Of a DNA stretch of 64,000 nucleotides, positions 15,175 through 23,986 are shown piece by piece. The position numbers were made by a program, and so were the translations under genes. Position 1 is the first letter of the stretch, and the number at the start of each line of letters is the position of its first letter. Origin of the DNA: UBA5364 sp050259235 (GTDB taxonomy: Bacteria > Bacillota_I > Bacilli_A > RF39 > UBA660); assembly GCA_050259235.1 (NCBI GenBank), contig JBLNAG010000005.1, forward strand, positions 186,001 through 250,000. Reading direction: 5' to 3'. The notes beneath the pieces were generated by a model that ran no database searches, had not been told where the DNA came from, and saw only the letters and a program-made list of their open reading frames with translations.

Positions 15175-17743
15175 TTATATAATTAATAGATTAAGTTTAC
15201 GAAAACCACAAATAGAAAGTTTAAATATTCTAGATGATGTTATAGATTCTATACTGTCGAATGATAATATTTCTGAAAAACTAAGAAAAATAAAAACAAA
15301 ATATAAATCTGTTATAGACTTTGATAGGGAATTTCCATCTCTATGTTTTGCATTGGCAACAGGAGTTGGTAAGACTAGATTAATGGGGGCTTTTATTGCA
15401 TATTTATATATTGTTAAAAATATAAAAAATTTTATGATTATTGCACCAAATATTACAATATATAATAAATTAAAAACAGATTTTTCAGATGAAGGAAATG
15501 ACAAGTATGTTTTTAAAGGTTTGAAGGAATTTGTGCAATGCACTCCAAAAATTGTCACAGGAGAAAATTATAAAGAACAGGGAAAGGAATCATTATTAGA
15601 ATATGATATTACTATAAATATTTTTAATATTGACAAAATAAATAAAGAGGAGCAATCAATTAAATCATTATCAGAATATTTGGGAGAATCTTACTATGAT
15701 TATTTAATTAATCAAGAAGATTTAGTAATATTAATGGATGAGTCACATCATTACAGAGCTGATAGGGGGATGAAAGTTCTTAATGAATTAAAGCCTATTT
15801 TTGGTCTAGAGTTAACTGCTACTCCTCAAATCGAAAAAAATGGTAGAACTACAAAATTTAATAATATCATTTATGATTATCCATTATCAAAAGCGATGAT
15901 AGATGGGTATGTTAAAGAACCATCCGTTGCGACTAAAAAAAATTTTAATCCAGATAATTTTAATGACGAACAAATTGATTTTATTAAATTAAATGATGGA
16001 TTAGCTATTCATGAAAACACAAGAATAGCATTAGCAGAGTATTCAAAAACAAATCAGGTTAAACTAGTAAAACCATTTACAATGGTTGTGTGTAAAAGTA
16101 TTGAACATGCCAATGTCATTATAAATTATATAAAATCAGATAAATTTTATAATGGTAAATACAAAGAAAAAGTTATGATGATTACATCGAAAGATAGTGG
16201 TGTTGAAAAAGATGAAAATGTCCAAAGATTGCTATTACTTGAAAACCCTCTGAATCCATTTGAAATAGTTGTTCATGTCAATATGCTAAAAGAAGGATGG
16301 GATGTTAATAATTTATATACTATAATTCCATTACGAAGATCGGCTTCTCAGACATTAACAGAGCAAACAATTGGGAGAGGATTAAGACTACCATATGGGA
16401 AAAGAACTGGTAATGAAGCAATTGATAGATTAACAATTGTTTCACATGATAAATATCAAGCAATAATAGATGAAGCTAATAAGGAAAATTCAATTTTAAA
16501 AATTTCAAATATAGATTACGTTGAAGATATGGATTTAAAACCTAAAGTGATTTTGACAGCTCCTCAAGCCTGGGAAAATGATTATGATGAAAAAATACTT
16601 AAGGAAAATAACAATGAAAAAAAATTGGAATTAAAATTGGAAAAAGAAATGAAAAAAATAGCTTCAGCAAGCGACATTTCTAATATAAACTTTGAAAATG
16701 TAGAAATTAAAGAACAAATAATAGCAACTATAGGTAATGTTAATAAAAAGACTGAAAAAGAAGTAAGTAAAATATATGATAATCTAGCTAGTAATTGCTA
16801 CAATCAAATAATTACTTCCGAGATGAAATTTAGAATAAATATTCCTTCAATATCTGTAAATAAACAGACAATTATTGAACAAGTATATAATGATTTTGAA
16901 CTAAAGTTTGACAAAATTAATTTCAAGCCATTAGACAATGATATTTTGATAAAGCATTTAGGTGATGGTGACAGTTTTGAAATAAAAGTTGGTAGTAACA
17001 TATCTCAATATAATAATGTAAAAGAAATTTTATTTGAACATATTAATAATATTTCATATTTAGATTATGAAAAATGTTCTGATATTGTAAATGAAAAAAT
17101 TGATGACTATATATCATTTTTGAAATCAAAATTTAATAACAATGAAATTTTAAATATTATATATAACTATAGCTCATACATTGCTAAAGATATAGGGAAA
17201 CAAATATTATCTAATATGATAACATCATCAAATATTATAGATGAACCAATAATAAATGAATATAGTAAAATAGTAAATCCTTCATATACGAAATATATTG
17301 ATGATGATATATTGAATTATAATGTAGCAATAGAAAAATCATCAATTAAGAAATTAATATTTCAAGGTTTTAAAAAGTCTTGTCACAGTATGTATAAATT
17401 TGATTCATCATCTGAAAAAGACTTTGTATCTATACTTGAAAATTCTAATATAGTTATTAAATGGTTAAGGCCGGCTGAAAATCAATTTAACTTATATTGG
17501 AACAAAATTAATAAATATGAACCAGACTTTATAGTTGAAACCCAAGCTGCTATTTATATGATTGAAATAAAAGCATCAAATCAGATTGACAATGAGGAGG
17601 TTAAAGCAAAAAAAGAATCTGGTGAACAATATTGTAATTTATTAAATGAATATGGAAAGACTCATGATATAAAAGAATGGAAATATATTATTATATCTGA
17701 TGAAGATGTTAAAACTAATTATGATTTTGCTAGATATATATAA
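15155..17743 (+). CDS. res: Type III restriction enzyme, helicase-nuclease subunit (Res)
   Basis: ATP-dependent restriction subunit of 862 aa. The superfamily 2 helicase motifs are Walker A ATGVGKTRLMG, DESHHYR (DExH box), LTATP and QTIGRGLRLPYG (motif VI). The C-terminus carries a PD-(D/E)xK nuclease: EPDFIVET, then IYMIEIKAS. Three consecutive ATGs occur; 15155 has the best spacing to AGAGGTGG (15141-15148). It overlaps mod. All key motifs are present, so the system looks active. Two accessory genes follow on the same strand. Confidence 0.93.
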   Translation: MNNPSIDYIINRLSLRKPQIESLNILDDVIDSILSNDNISEKLRKIKTKYKSVIDFDREFPSLCFALATGVGKTRLMGAFIAYLYIVKNIKNFMIIAPNITIYNKLKTDFSDEGNDKYVFKGLKEFVQCTPKIVTGENYKEQGKESLLEYDITINIFNIDKINKEEQSIKSLSEYLGESYYDYLINQEDLVILMDESHHYRADRGMKVLNELKPIFGLELTATPQIEKNGRTTKFNNIIYDYPLSKAMIDGYVKEPSVATKKNFNPDNFNDEQIDFIKLNDGLAIHENTRIALAEYSKTNQVKLVKPFTMVVCKSIEHANVIINYIKSDKFYNGKYKEKVMMITSKDSGVEKDENVQRLLLLENPLNPFEIVVHVNMLKEGWDVNNLYTIIPLRRSASQTLTEQTIGRGLRLPYGKRTGNEAIDRLTIVSHDKYQAIIDEANKENSILKISNIDYVEDMDLKPKVILTAPQAWENDYDEKILKENNNEKKLELKLEKEMKKIASASDISNINFENVEIKEQIIATIGNVNKKTEKEVSKIYDNLASNCYNQIITSEMKFRINIPSISVNKQTIIEQVYNDFELKFDKINFKPLDNDILIKHLGDGDSFEIKVGSNISQYNNVKEILFEHINNISYLDYEKCSDIVNEKIDDYISFLKSKFNNNEILNIIYNYSSYIAKDIGKQILSNMITSSNIIDEPIINEYSKIVNPSYTKYIDDDILNYNVAIEKSSIKKLIFQGFKKSCHSMYKFDSSSEKDFVSILENSNIVIKWLRPAENQFNLYWNKINKYEPDFIVETQAAIYMIEIKASNQIDNEEVKAKKESGEQYCNLLNEYGKTHDIKEWKYIIISDEDVKTNYDFARYI

Positions 17744-17757
17744 AATTTTATTAATAA

Positions 17758-17879
17758 TATCAGATGGATTTGTTATTATAAATATAATTAAACAAGCAGT
17801 AAATTAATCATTGCTACCTAGAGCAAATTATTTTAGTGCATCTGTTGGTGGTAAAAATAGATTTGCCACCTTTTTAATT
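17758..17879 (+). repeat. Direct repeat, copy 1 (after res)
   Basis: About 120 bases nearly identical to 18340-18459. Both contain TTGTTATTATAAATATAATT, then GCAGTAAATTAATCATTGCT, GAGCAAATTATTTTAGTGCA and a GGTGGTAAAAAT...GCCACC hairpin with a T-run (a terminator). Each copy ends just before a ribosome binding site and gene start, so each duplication carries a terminator plus the leader of the following gene. Confidence 0.85.
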
Positions 17880-17905
17880 GAATTGTATATGAAAGAAGAA
17901 GAGTA

Positions 17906-18373
17906 ATGTCTGATAGTGATAAAGAAAAACAATATGATGATACTCAACCTACATATGAAAATGTTCATGAAACCTTTGTTAAGTTGATAGGATATATTAC
18001 ATATATTTTAAAGTTTGATTCTTATAAAGAATCTTATATTGAATATAGTGATATATTATCCAAAATATCTATGTGGGCAGTAAATTATGAAAAAAGCCAT
18101 GATTTATCTTTTATAAATCCTAATGAATTAAATGAAATATATGAAAGAGTAGATAATCTTCAAACAAAATACATTTGTAATGATAATATGGGAAGTGAAA
18201 GTGAATTTTCTGATTATGTAGTTAACTGGATGTGGCATTTAATTTTATTTAATAAAAAAATAGTTCATGACAAATATGTTGAGGATATAAGAATAAAAAA
18301 AAAGAAAGAATCAAATTATAAATTGATTTACATTGATATTTATCAAATTATTTGTTATTATAAATATAATTAA
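17906..18373 (+). CDS. Orphan protein following the type III system
   Basis: Unrecognised 155-aa acidic soluble protein with a lysine-rich tail. Its last dozen codons lie inside copy 2 of the 120-base repeat, so the natural C-terminus may have been cut and replaced when the repeat formed. The upstream leader is homologous to that of the next gene, and the first residues of the two proteins (MSDSDKEKQYDD and MFDNYEKKQHDN) are similar. The ribosome binding site (AGAAGAAGAG) is moderate. Position suggests an accessory role in the defence block; nothing in the sequence proves it. Confidence 0.6.
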   Translation: MSDSDKEKQYDDTQPTYENVHETFVKLIGYITYILKFDSYKESYIEYSDILSKISMWAVNYEKSHDLSFINPNELNEIYERVDNLQTKYICNDNMGSESEFSDYVVNWMWHLILFNKKIVHDKYVEDIRIKKKKESNYKLIYIDIYQIICYYKYN

Positions 18374-18459
18374 ATAAGCAGTAAATTAATCATTGCTACC
18401 TGAGCAAATTATTTTAGTGCATTATTGGTGGTAAAAATATTTTTGCCACCTTTTTTAAT
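18340..18459 (+). repeat. Direct repeat, copy 2 (before the CYLTTAC gene)
   Basis: Second copy of the repeat at 17758-17879. It overlaps the 3' end of the preceding gene, whose stop codon is at 18371. Its terminator hairpin pairs GGTGGTAAAAA with TTTTTGCCACC and is followed by T6. Confidence 0.85.
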
Positions 18460-18483
18460 TCTTATATGGAAAGGAGAAAAGTA

Positions 18484-18993
18484 ATGTTTGATAATTATGA
18501 AAAAAAACAACATGACAATAATGACCATAAGTCAATACACACACATATTAACAATGATGGCACTTATAAAACAGATAAGGAAGAAGTTGAAAAGTCATCT
18601 GGTAGTTGTTATTTAACTACAGCCTGCATAAAACATTTTCAAGAATCATTTGATGACAACTATGAAGAACTCACCATTCTTAGATGGTTTAGAGATAATT
18701 TTGTACCTAAAGAAGATATTGAACATTATTATCAAGTAGTGCCTATTATTATAGAAGCTATAGATAATGATCCAAATAGTGAGATAGTTTATAATTACAT
18801 ATATGAAAAAGTTATTTGTATATGTGTAGAAGCAATTAAAAATGGTGATTATGATTCTGCATATAGTAGATATAAAAATAGTATATTAACATTTGAAGAA
18901 ACATTCGCTAGAAAAGAACTTCAAAATAGATTAGTAAAAGCACTTAAAAAAGCAGTTAAGCCTTTTTATTCATATAGATTTATAAGAAAATAA
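18484..18993 (+). CDS. Small protein with CYLTTAC motif
   Basis: A 169-aa protein with a His/Asn-rich N-terminus (DNNDHKSIHTHIN). A motif block CYLTTACI...ELTILRWFRDNFV follows; it resembles the CFLTTAC / CFI-box block seen in many short bacterial proteins of unknown function. The rest is helical. The start is ATG 18484, preceded by AAAGGAG. The leader is part of the 120-base duplication. Being downstream of a restriction system and ending in a good terminator, it may belong to the same cargo. No function is known to me. Confidence 0.65.
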   Translation: MFDNYEKKQHDNNDHKSIHTHINNDGTYKTDKEEVEKSSGSCYLTTACIKHFQESFDDNYEELTILRWFRDNFVPKEDIEHYYQVVPIIIEAIDNDPNSEIVYNYIYEKVICICVEAIKNGDYDSAYSRYKNSILTFEETFARKELQNRLVKALKKAVKPFYSYRFIRK

Positions 18994-19017
18994 CAGATTT
19001 ATAACTGTTATTTTTTA
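18987..19017 (+). terminator. Terminator after the CYLTTAC gene
   Basis: A 10-bp stem AAAATAACAG/CTGTTATTTT with an 8-base loop and a T-run; it includes the stop codon. Confidence 0.8.
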
Positions 19018-19034
19018 TTATTATTCTATATAAT

Positions 19035-19063
19035 TTGACAGTTAAATAAAAAAGTGTTAATAT
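19035..19063 (+). promoter_or_regulatory. Promoter of the HEIQH metalloprotein gene
   Basis: -35 TTGACA (19035-19040), 17-base spacer, -10 TAATAT (19058-19063). Confidence 0.75.
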
Positions 19064-19093
19064 ACTGCCACCTATAGAGAAGGTAGTGGGTGT

Positions 19094-19972
19094 ATGAATA
19101 ATAGGTTAGAAACTAATAATGCAATTATTACTTTGAAAGCACTTAAGGATTATACTATGGAAATAATTGAGAAAGAGAATTTAAAGGATACATGTATTGA
19201 TGTAAAAGGCGATGAATCATGTGATGAAGTAATGATTTTTAACTTTTATGAAAGAAACATTAAAATAAATTATAGTAGGTGCCTTAGAATTATTAGAGAG
19301 ACATATATGGATATGAATTATTGTTGTGATTCTTTTTTATCTAAAATTGATTTTGCTAATAAGTGGAATTCACTAGAATATAGAACAAATATTACTAATT
19401 TATTTTTAATGTGTTATATTAATCATGAAATACAACATATTAGACAATTTAATGCAATGAAAAATATGACAACCGATAATATGAATCAATTATTATTACT
19501 TTCTTATGCTTTACACAGACTTGATTTAGATCAAAATGATGGTGAATATTATCAACAATGTCATGATAAATTCTTATTTGAATATCAAGCAAATGCAGTT
19601 TCTGGTTATAATACTATTCAGCAATTTACAAATAATCATCAAAATATTGTTGGAGATAAAGAACTTGAATTATTTAATATGTTTGTGGCTGCTAAATTAT
19701 TGGATGGTTATACAGGAATAAATAATGACTTAAATGATAGAACATTTCCTATTCAATTTTTAAAAGATTTATCTACACTATTAAATTATTATAGAGATCC
19801 ATTGATTGAAGTATTAAAAGCAAAAGAAGTTCCGACTGATAATATTGATGATTTATTAAATGGTAGAAAAATATCTGATGATATGTTAAATGAAATATCT
19901 GATATTGCTTTTGGGAAAGTAAAGACGCTTAATCTTTATGATAGTTTATATTCAATAAGAAAGAATAAATAA
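19094..19972 (+). CDS. Putative zinc metallopeptidase-like protein (HEIQH)
   Basis: Unrecognised 292-aa soluble protein. Residues 111-115 read HEIQH, an HExxH zinc-binding motif inside a hydrophobic helix (LMCYINHEIQHIRQF). A downstream glutamate in FLFEYQANAV (E163) is in the right place for a third ligand, as in gluzincins. No signal peptide is seen, so any activity is intracellular. It has its own promoter and terminator and closes the accessory block after the type III genes. Intracellular HExxH proteins in such blocks are often regulators of defence or toxin systems (ImmA-like), but this is not ImmA by sequence. Confidence 0.6.
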   Translation: MNNRLETNNAIITLKALKDYTMEIIEKENLKDTCIDVKGDESCDEVMIFNFYERNIKINYSRCLRIIRETYMDMNYCCDSFLSKIDFANKWNSLEYRTNITNLFLMCYINHEIQHIRQFNAMKNMTTDNMNQLLLLSYALHRLDLDQNDGEYYQQCHDKFLFEYQANAVSGYNTIQQFTNNHQNIVGDKELELFNMFVAAKLLDGYTGINNDLNDRTFPIQFLKDLSTLLNYYRDPLIEVLKAKEVPTDNIDDLLNGRKISDDMLNEISDIAFGKVKTLNLYDSLYSIRKNK

Positions 19973-20000
19973 AAAAGAAACTTAATTGTTTCTTTTTTTT
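19971..20000 (+). terminator. Terminator after the HEIQH gene
   Basis: An 11-bp stem AAAAAAGAAAC/GTTTCTTTTTT continuing into a T-run. Confidence 0.8.
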
Positions 20001-20058
20001 ATTTAATTAATGTTTAATTTTATATAATACTTCCATAATAGTATTGGAGGGTGAAAAT

Positions 20059-20487
20059 ATGGAAGAAAATAAAAATGCATTAGATGAATTAAATAAGGGT
20101 TGTACTATGGGGATTGAAGCTATTAATAGTTTAATTGATAAGGTTGATAGTGATGATTTTAAGAAAGTTTTAGAAAAACAATTAAAAGATTATGATAAAA
20201 TAGAAGATAGAATTAATGATATATATGATGATTATAGTGGAGAAGAACCTCATGAAATAAGTGAGTTTGCAAAAGCTATGGCTGACTATATGACTAATAT
20301 GAAAACTATGATGGATCATACTGATTCTAAAATTGCCGAAATACTATTACAAGGAACTAATATGGGTATTATTGAAGGTAAAAGAATCCTTAATAATAAA
20401 AAGGTAGATAAAAAAGTAGAAAAATTAATTGAAGATTTTGTTAATGATCAAGAAAAGATAGTAGAAGATATAAAGAAATATTTATAA
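20059..20487 (+). CDS. Ferritin-like four-helix-bundle protein (DUF2383-like)
   Basis: A 142-aa, all-helical, acidic protein resembling the DUF2383/PA2169 ferritin-like family. Visible segments are ALDELNKGCTMGIEAINSL, KKVLEKQLKDYDKI and a later helix with MADYMTNMKTMMDHTDSKIAEIL. The usual metal-binding ExxH pairs are not obvious, so metal binding is doubtful. The ATG at 20059 is preceded by GGAGGG; a TTG at 20044 is rejected. It ends at a terminator shared with tspO. A stress-related role is a family-level guess. Confidence 0.55.
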   Translation: MEENKNALDELNKGCTMGIEAINSLIDKVDSDDFKKVLEKQLKDYDKIEDRINDIYDDYSGEEPHEISEFAKAMADYMTNMKTMMDHTDSKIAEILLQGTNMGIIEGKRILNNKKVDKKVEKLIEDFVNDQEKIVEDIKKYL

Positions 20488-20516
20488 AAAAAAACTAAAT
20501 TATATTTAGTTTTTTT
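20487..20516. terminator. Bidirectional terminator before tspO
   Basis: A 13-14-bp stem AAAAAACTAAAT/ATTTAGTTTTTT with a 3-base loop, flanked by A and T runs on both sides. Confidence 0.85.
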
Positions 20517-20970
20517 AATTTAAATAATAAATCATATAGTTTAAATATGCCGCAAGTATTATCCATAATAGATAAGGTATATTTAAATAGGCAGAAGTTT
20601 TATTAATTTTATAAAATTTATAAATCATTATAGAAACTAATATTATTAATAATAATATCCAAGCAAAGCTAAATAAATATAATTCAAATCCAAAGAAAAA
20701 TAATGTCCAAAGAGAATTTACAATTAACTGAATGAAATATATTAATAAAGCATTTATTTTACTTAGAACATTACTTTCGCTTATTATGTATGCTGATATG
20801 GCCATTAATAAATATAATATAGTCCATACTACTATAAAAACAATACTTGGAATATCAATAGGCTTATTTAAAGTGTCATACAAATAAGTATCATTAAAGA
20901 ATGAAAAGAAACTACCAATTATAAATGTTATTAAAATAAATATAATTAATTTCTTATAATTAATTCTCAT
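20515..20970 (-). CDS. tspO: TspO/MBR family protein
   Basis: A 151-aa, five-helix membrane protein of the translocator (tryptophan-rich sensory protein) family, which binds porphyrins and related ligands. Family landmarks are LNKPIDIPS, FIVVWTILYLLMAISAY, NSLWTLFFFG, and the final helix IPYLLWIILAAYLNYMIY. Length and helix count fit. It has no close operon partners. The N-terminal start MRINYKK has no strong upstream site but fits the family length. Confidence 0.9.
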   Translation of the reverse strand: MRINYKKLIIFILITFIIGSFFSFFNDTYLYDTLNKPIDIPSIVFIVVWTILYLLMAISAYIISESNVLSKINALLIYFIQLIVNSLWTLFFFGFELYLFSFAWILLLIILVSIMIYKFYKINKTSAYLNIPYLLWIILAAYLNYMIYYLN

Positions 20971-21016
20971 ATTATCACCAATAAATATTATGAATTAAAA
21001 TAATATTTATGCTAAT

Positions 21017-22267
21017 TTATAATCCTTGTAGCATTTTATTAACAGCCGTATATATATAAGAAATTCTATACCATGTTGTAATATCAACTATTCCCGTTAC
21101 AGGAAGTCCAAATACTTCTTGGAAGGTTTGAACACTTACTTTAGTATTATCTTGATATTGTCCAGTAACAGGAAGAATTTTTGGTATTTTAGGATAGTTA
21201 TTACTTATAGTATTAAGCATTATTTGTAATTGGAGAGTAGGTTCACCACATAGTCCAAGTCTTAAATCAAACCCTGGAAAAGAAGTAGGCAGTCCTACAG
21301 TATCTTCAGCACTTTGTAGTGTTAAAGTACTAGGATAATAATATCTTAATATTTGTAAAGCATTATATCCTTGATCAGCTAAAGATTTAGAACCCCATTG
21401 ACTTAACCAACCGGGATTATTAGTTTTTATACCATCATCATATTGGGCAAAAAAAGGAAAATTTTTATCAGGTAATTGTATATAATAATTAAATATTTGA
21501 TCAACTGTGTCAGATATTGTTTTAAATATTGTTCTATTATTAACATATGTATGATCACTACTAGGTAATGAAGTAATAGTGAAATTATATCCTTGTGATC
21601 TATACCATTCAGTATATATACGATTCATTGTAAAAGATATAATGGCATATATATTAGCTTTAATTGCTTCTATTGGCCATGTACTATATATTTCACTAGA
21701 AGCAACATTTTTAATATAATCTGTAAATAAAACATAGTAATTAGTTGCAGTAGTATCACTTGGAGCGCCATCATGTACTATTACATATTCAGGGACTAAT
21801 ACATCAGGATAAACTCTAAAATCATCTGTTTTTATATTTCTTGTTGTAGTTGTTTGAGCTTCTTCCCATAATGAATGTGGTGGTAGATTAATGACATTAG
21901 TTGGAGTAGTTGGAGTTTCAACTGCCATTACTGAAAAGGCTGATGTTTGAGCAGCTTGAGCAATAGGTAAAAAAACATTTTGCAATGATGTTTCCTGAGG
22001 TAAAATTTCTACTCCATTGATAATAGTTGTTTCATAACCGGGTTTTCTTACTTCTACTTGATAGATAGAATATGGTCTAACTTGACTTTGTGGAGTTAAA
22101 GAATATTCTTTTAACGGAGCATTAAGTTCTATTGTTGGTGTTTTCCCAACATTATTAGTAGTAAAAGTTTGCTCATAATTATCTCCTCTTACTATTACTG
22201 TGGCATCACTAACGGGTTTATTAACGTTTTTAGCATATACACTTACAATTAAGTATCCTTTATCCAT
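21017..22267 (-). CDS. SleC-like cortex-lytic protein (SpoIID-like and PG-binding domains)
   Basis: A 416-aa protein likely to act on the spore cortex peptidoglycan. Residues 1-100 form a carboxypeptidase regulatory-like beta-sandwich (YLIVSVYAKN... VFLPI). Residues about 180-310 form a SpoIID/LytB-type domain with SEIYSTWPIEAIKANIYAI and later GWLSQWGSKSLADQGYN. The C-terminal 90 residues form a PG_binding_1 domain (LQLQIMLNTI, VSVQTFQEVFGLPVTGIVD). This order resembles SleC of clostridia. No signal peptide is seen, as is usual for mother-cell proteins. It is divergent from a PG-binding/LysM gene 93 bases away. Confidence 0.8.
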   Translation of the reverse strand: MDKGYLIVSVYAKNVNKPVSDATVIVRGDNYEQTFTTNNVGKTPTIELNAPLKEYSLTPQSQVRPYSIYQVEVRKPGYETTIINGVEILPQETSLQNVFLPIAQAAQTSAFSVMAVETPTTPTNVINLPPHSLWEEAQTTTTRNIKTDDFRVYPDVLVPEYVIVHDGAPSDTTATNYYVLFTDYIKNVASSEIYSTWPIEAIKANIYAIISFTMNRIYTEWYRSQGYNFTITSLPSSDHTYVNNRTIFKTISDTVDQIFNYYIQLPDKNFPFFAQYDDGIKTNNPGWLSQWGSKSLADQGYNALQILRYYYPSTLTLQSAEDTVGLPTSFPGFDLRLGLCGEPTLQLQIMLNTISNNYPKIPKILPVTGQYQDNTKVSVQTFQEVFGLPVTGIVDITTWYRISYIYTAVNKMLQGL

Positions 22268-22360
22268 ATATTACACCTCATTACAATATATTCTTGTGTA
22301 GTTAAAATGTCACCAACCTTAATGCTTAAAATATAATACATATAGAAGAGGGGATGTATT

Positions 22361-23128
22361 ATGAATAATCAATATAGACAAGATAATGATGTTAGTTTAT
22401 TAGCTATTGTTCCGGTATTAAATAGGCCAACATTAAGGTTAGGAGATCAAGGTAACTATGTTAATTTGCTACAAGACATGTTAAAAGAATTAATGTTTTA
22501 TAATGGAGTTATAAATGGTATTTTTGATAATAGTACACTAACAAGTGTTAAATCTTTTCAATCTAATAATAAATTAACAGCTGATGGAGTTGTAGGAAAA
22601 GATACTTGGAGTGCATTAATATATTTATATACCCAATTAGCTATTTGTGAAGCAAGTTTTCATATTGTCCAACCGGGAGATACTTTATATTCTATAGCAA
22701 AAAAATATAATACCATAGTAGAAGAACTTATTAGAGTAAATAATCTTACTAGTACTACTCTTACCATTGGTCAAAAATTAGTTATTCCAGGTACAGAAGC
22801 AACAATTCCATCCGAAAATACTATCACCTATACAGTTCAAAGTGGGGATACATTATGGTCAATTGCTAATAGATATAAGACAACAGTAAGTGATATAAAA
22901 GATTATAACAATTTAACAAGCAATACGCTTACTATAGGTCAAAAATTAAAGATACCCGTTACTAGTACAACACCACCGGCTTATGTTTCCTATACAGTCC
23001 AAAAAGGGGATACATTATGGTCAATTGCTAGTGAATATAATATGACTGTTGATGCATTAAAATTACTAAATAATCTAACAAGTAATATAATTAGTATTGG
23101 GCAAGTGTTGAAGGTACCAAATGTATAG
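22361..23128 (+). CDS. PG-binding and triple LysM protein
   Basis: A 255-aa peptidoglycan-binding protein. Residues 22-90 form a PG_binding_1 domain (LRLGDQGNYVNLLQDMLKEL, LTADGVVGKDTWSAL). Three LysM modules follow, each with the GDTLxSIA...NNLTS...IGQxLxIP pattern (about residues 101-146, 155-201 and 208-254). No catalytic domain and no signal peptide are seen, so it is likely a spore-coat or cortex anchoring protein made in the mother cell. Divergent from the SleC-like gene. An AGAGGGG site precedes the ATG. Confidence 0.88.
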   Translation: MNNQYRQDNDVSLLAIVPVLNRPTLRLGDQGNYVNLLQDMLKELMFYNGVINGIFDNSTLTSVKSFQSNNKLTADGVVGKDTWSALIYLYTQLAICEASFHIVQPGDTLYSIAKKYNTIVEELIRVNNLTSTTLTIGQKLVIPGTEATIPSENTITYTVQSGDTLWSIANRYKTTVSDIKDYNNLTSNTLTIGQKLKIPVTSTTPPAYVSYTVQKGDTLWSIASEYNMTVDALKLLNNLTSNIISIGQVLKVPNV

Positions 23129-23153
23129 GTATTACTAAACTAAGGTGTCAACT

Positions 23154-23183
23154 AAAAAAGTCTTAATTAGACTCTTTTTTTTG
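23154..23183 (+). terminator. Terminator after the LysM gene
   Basis: A short AGTCT/AGACT hairpin between an A-run and a T8 run. Confidence 0.65.
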
Positions 23184-23234
23184 ATATATAAAGAATAGAG
23201 TTTTGATACGTTGGATAAACTAAATAGGTATATA

Positions 23235-23366
23235 TTAAGATTTTTTATTTAAATCATAATTATAGGCTCTTATTGCAACTGCAAGTGTTACTGAAGCACC
23301 TAATATCCAAAAGATTGAACCAAGTATACGCATTCTATCCATTTCTAAAACTTCATTATTTTCCAA
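23235..23366 (-). CDS. 43-aa single-span membrane miniprotein
   Basis: A short frame starting with TTG, preceded at good spacing by AGGAGGG (minus strand). The product is 43 aa: an acidic N-terminus (MENNEVLEMDRMR), one membrane helix (ILGSIFWILGASVTLAVAI) and a polar tail. The excellent ribosome binding site and clean helix argue that it is real. It lies among spore genes, where small membrane proteins are common. It is too short for homology claims. Confidence 0.6.
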   Translation of the reverse strand: MENNEVLEMDRMRILGSIFWILGASVTLAVAIRAYNYDLNKKS

Positions 23367-23675
23367 ATTTATCCCTCCTATATGTTGTCATACTGTACAA
23401 AGTGTTTTATATTAGTTAAATATTTGGGTATATATTTATACGCATTCTAATATTTCTTCTTTAAGAGCCAAAAGGCTCCTTTTTATATATTATATTGATA
23501 TAAAAGAAAACAATAGATTTTATTAATCTATTTTTTAATCTAATTTTTATCTTATAAGAGTTTATTATATGAATAAGAATAAATAATTTATTTAAATTAA
23601 AATGTTTAATACACATTCGGGCATCAATTTCCGGAATATATTATTGTAGAAAACACGTAAAAGGGGGGATTGAGG
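23367..23675. other. Intergenic region with two stacked terminators
   Basis: Two plus-strand terminators are seen: GAGCC/GGCTC with T5 (23463-23486) and ATAGATT/AATCTAT with T6 (23513-23536). The transcript they end is not obvious; only very short frames lie before them. The rest is AT-rich with no further structure that I can support. Confidence 0.5.
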
Positions 23676-23798
23676 ATGCCTTATGGATATTGTTGTTATC
23701 CGTGCTATGGCTATTATGGTGGTATCGGAATTATTTGGATTGCAATAGTAATATTTATTCTTTTTGCGATATTTCGCCCGCATCGTGACATAATATAA
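23676..23798 (+). CDS. YjcZ-like sporulation miniprotein
   Basis: A 40-aa product beginning MPYGYCCYPCYGYYGG, followed by one hydrophobic helix (IGIIWIAIVIFILFAIF) and a short basic end. The Gly/Tyr/Cys-rich head followed by a single helix is the pattern of YjcZ-family sporulation proteins. A GGGGGGA site lies seven bases before the ATG, and a CCTCTG/CAGAGG terminator follows (23834-23870). The spore context (SleC-like, LysM) agrees. Confidence 0.7.
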   Translation: MPYGYCCYPCYGYYGGIGIIWIAIVIFILFAIFRPHRDII

Positions 23799-23833
23799 AA
23801 TAAAATTGTACATTTTATCACCAATAAGTTATG

Positions 23834-23870
23834 CCTCTGGGGATTCTTGAGACTCTTCAGAGGTTTTTTT
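23834..23870 (+). terminator. Terminator after the YjcZ-like gene
   Basis: A CCTCTG/CAGAGG stem with a long loop and a T7 run. Confidence 0.7.
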
Positions 23871-23986
23871 ATTAATTTTAATGTATTAACAACCACAAGT
23901 GGTCAAATACAACTAACAGTTTCATATTTCTCATTGTTTACATCTCTTTTTTAACATATAATTATTGTTAGAAAGGAAGAGAGAAT

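Noticed and set aside
19536..19721. Overlapping 61-codon frame within the HEIQH gene
   Set aside because: It is a shadow frame inside a well-supported gene, with no ribosome binding site.
22268..22360. SigK or SigE promoter sites between the SleC-like and LysM genes
   Set aside because: CATA-like boxes occur, but no pair with the right spacing and -35 could be matched on either strand.
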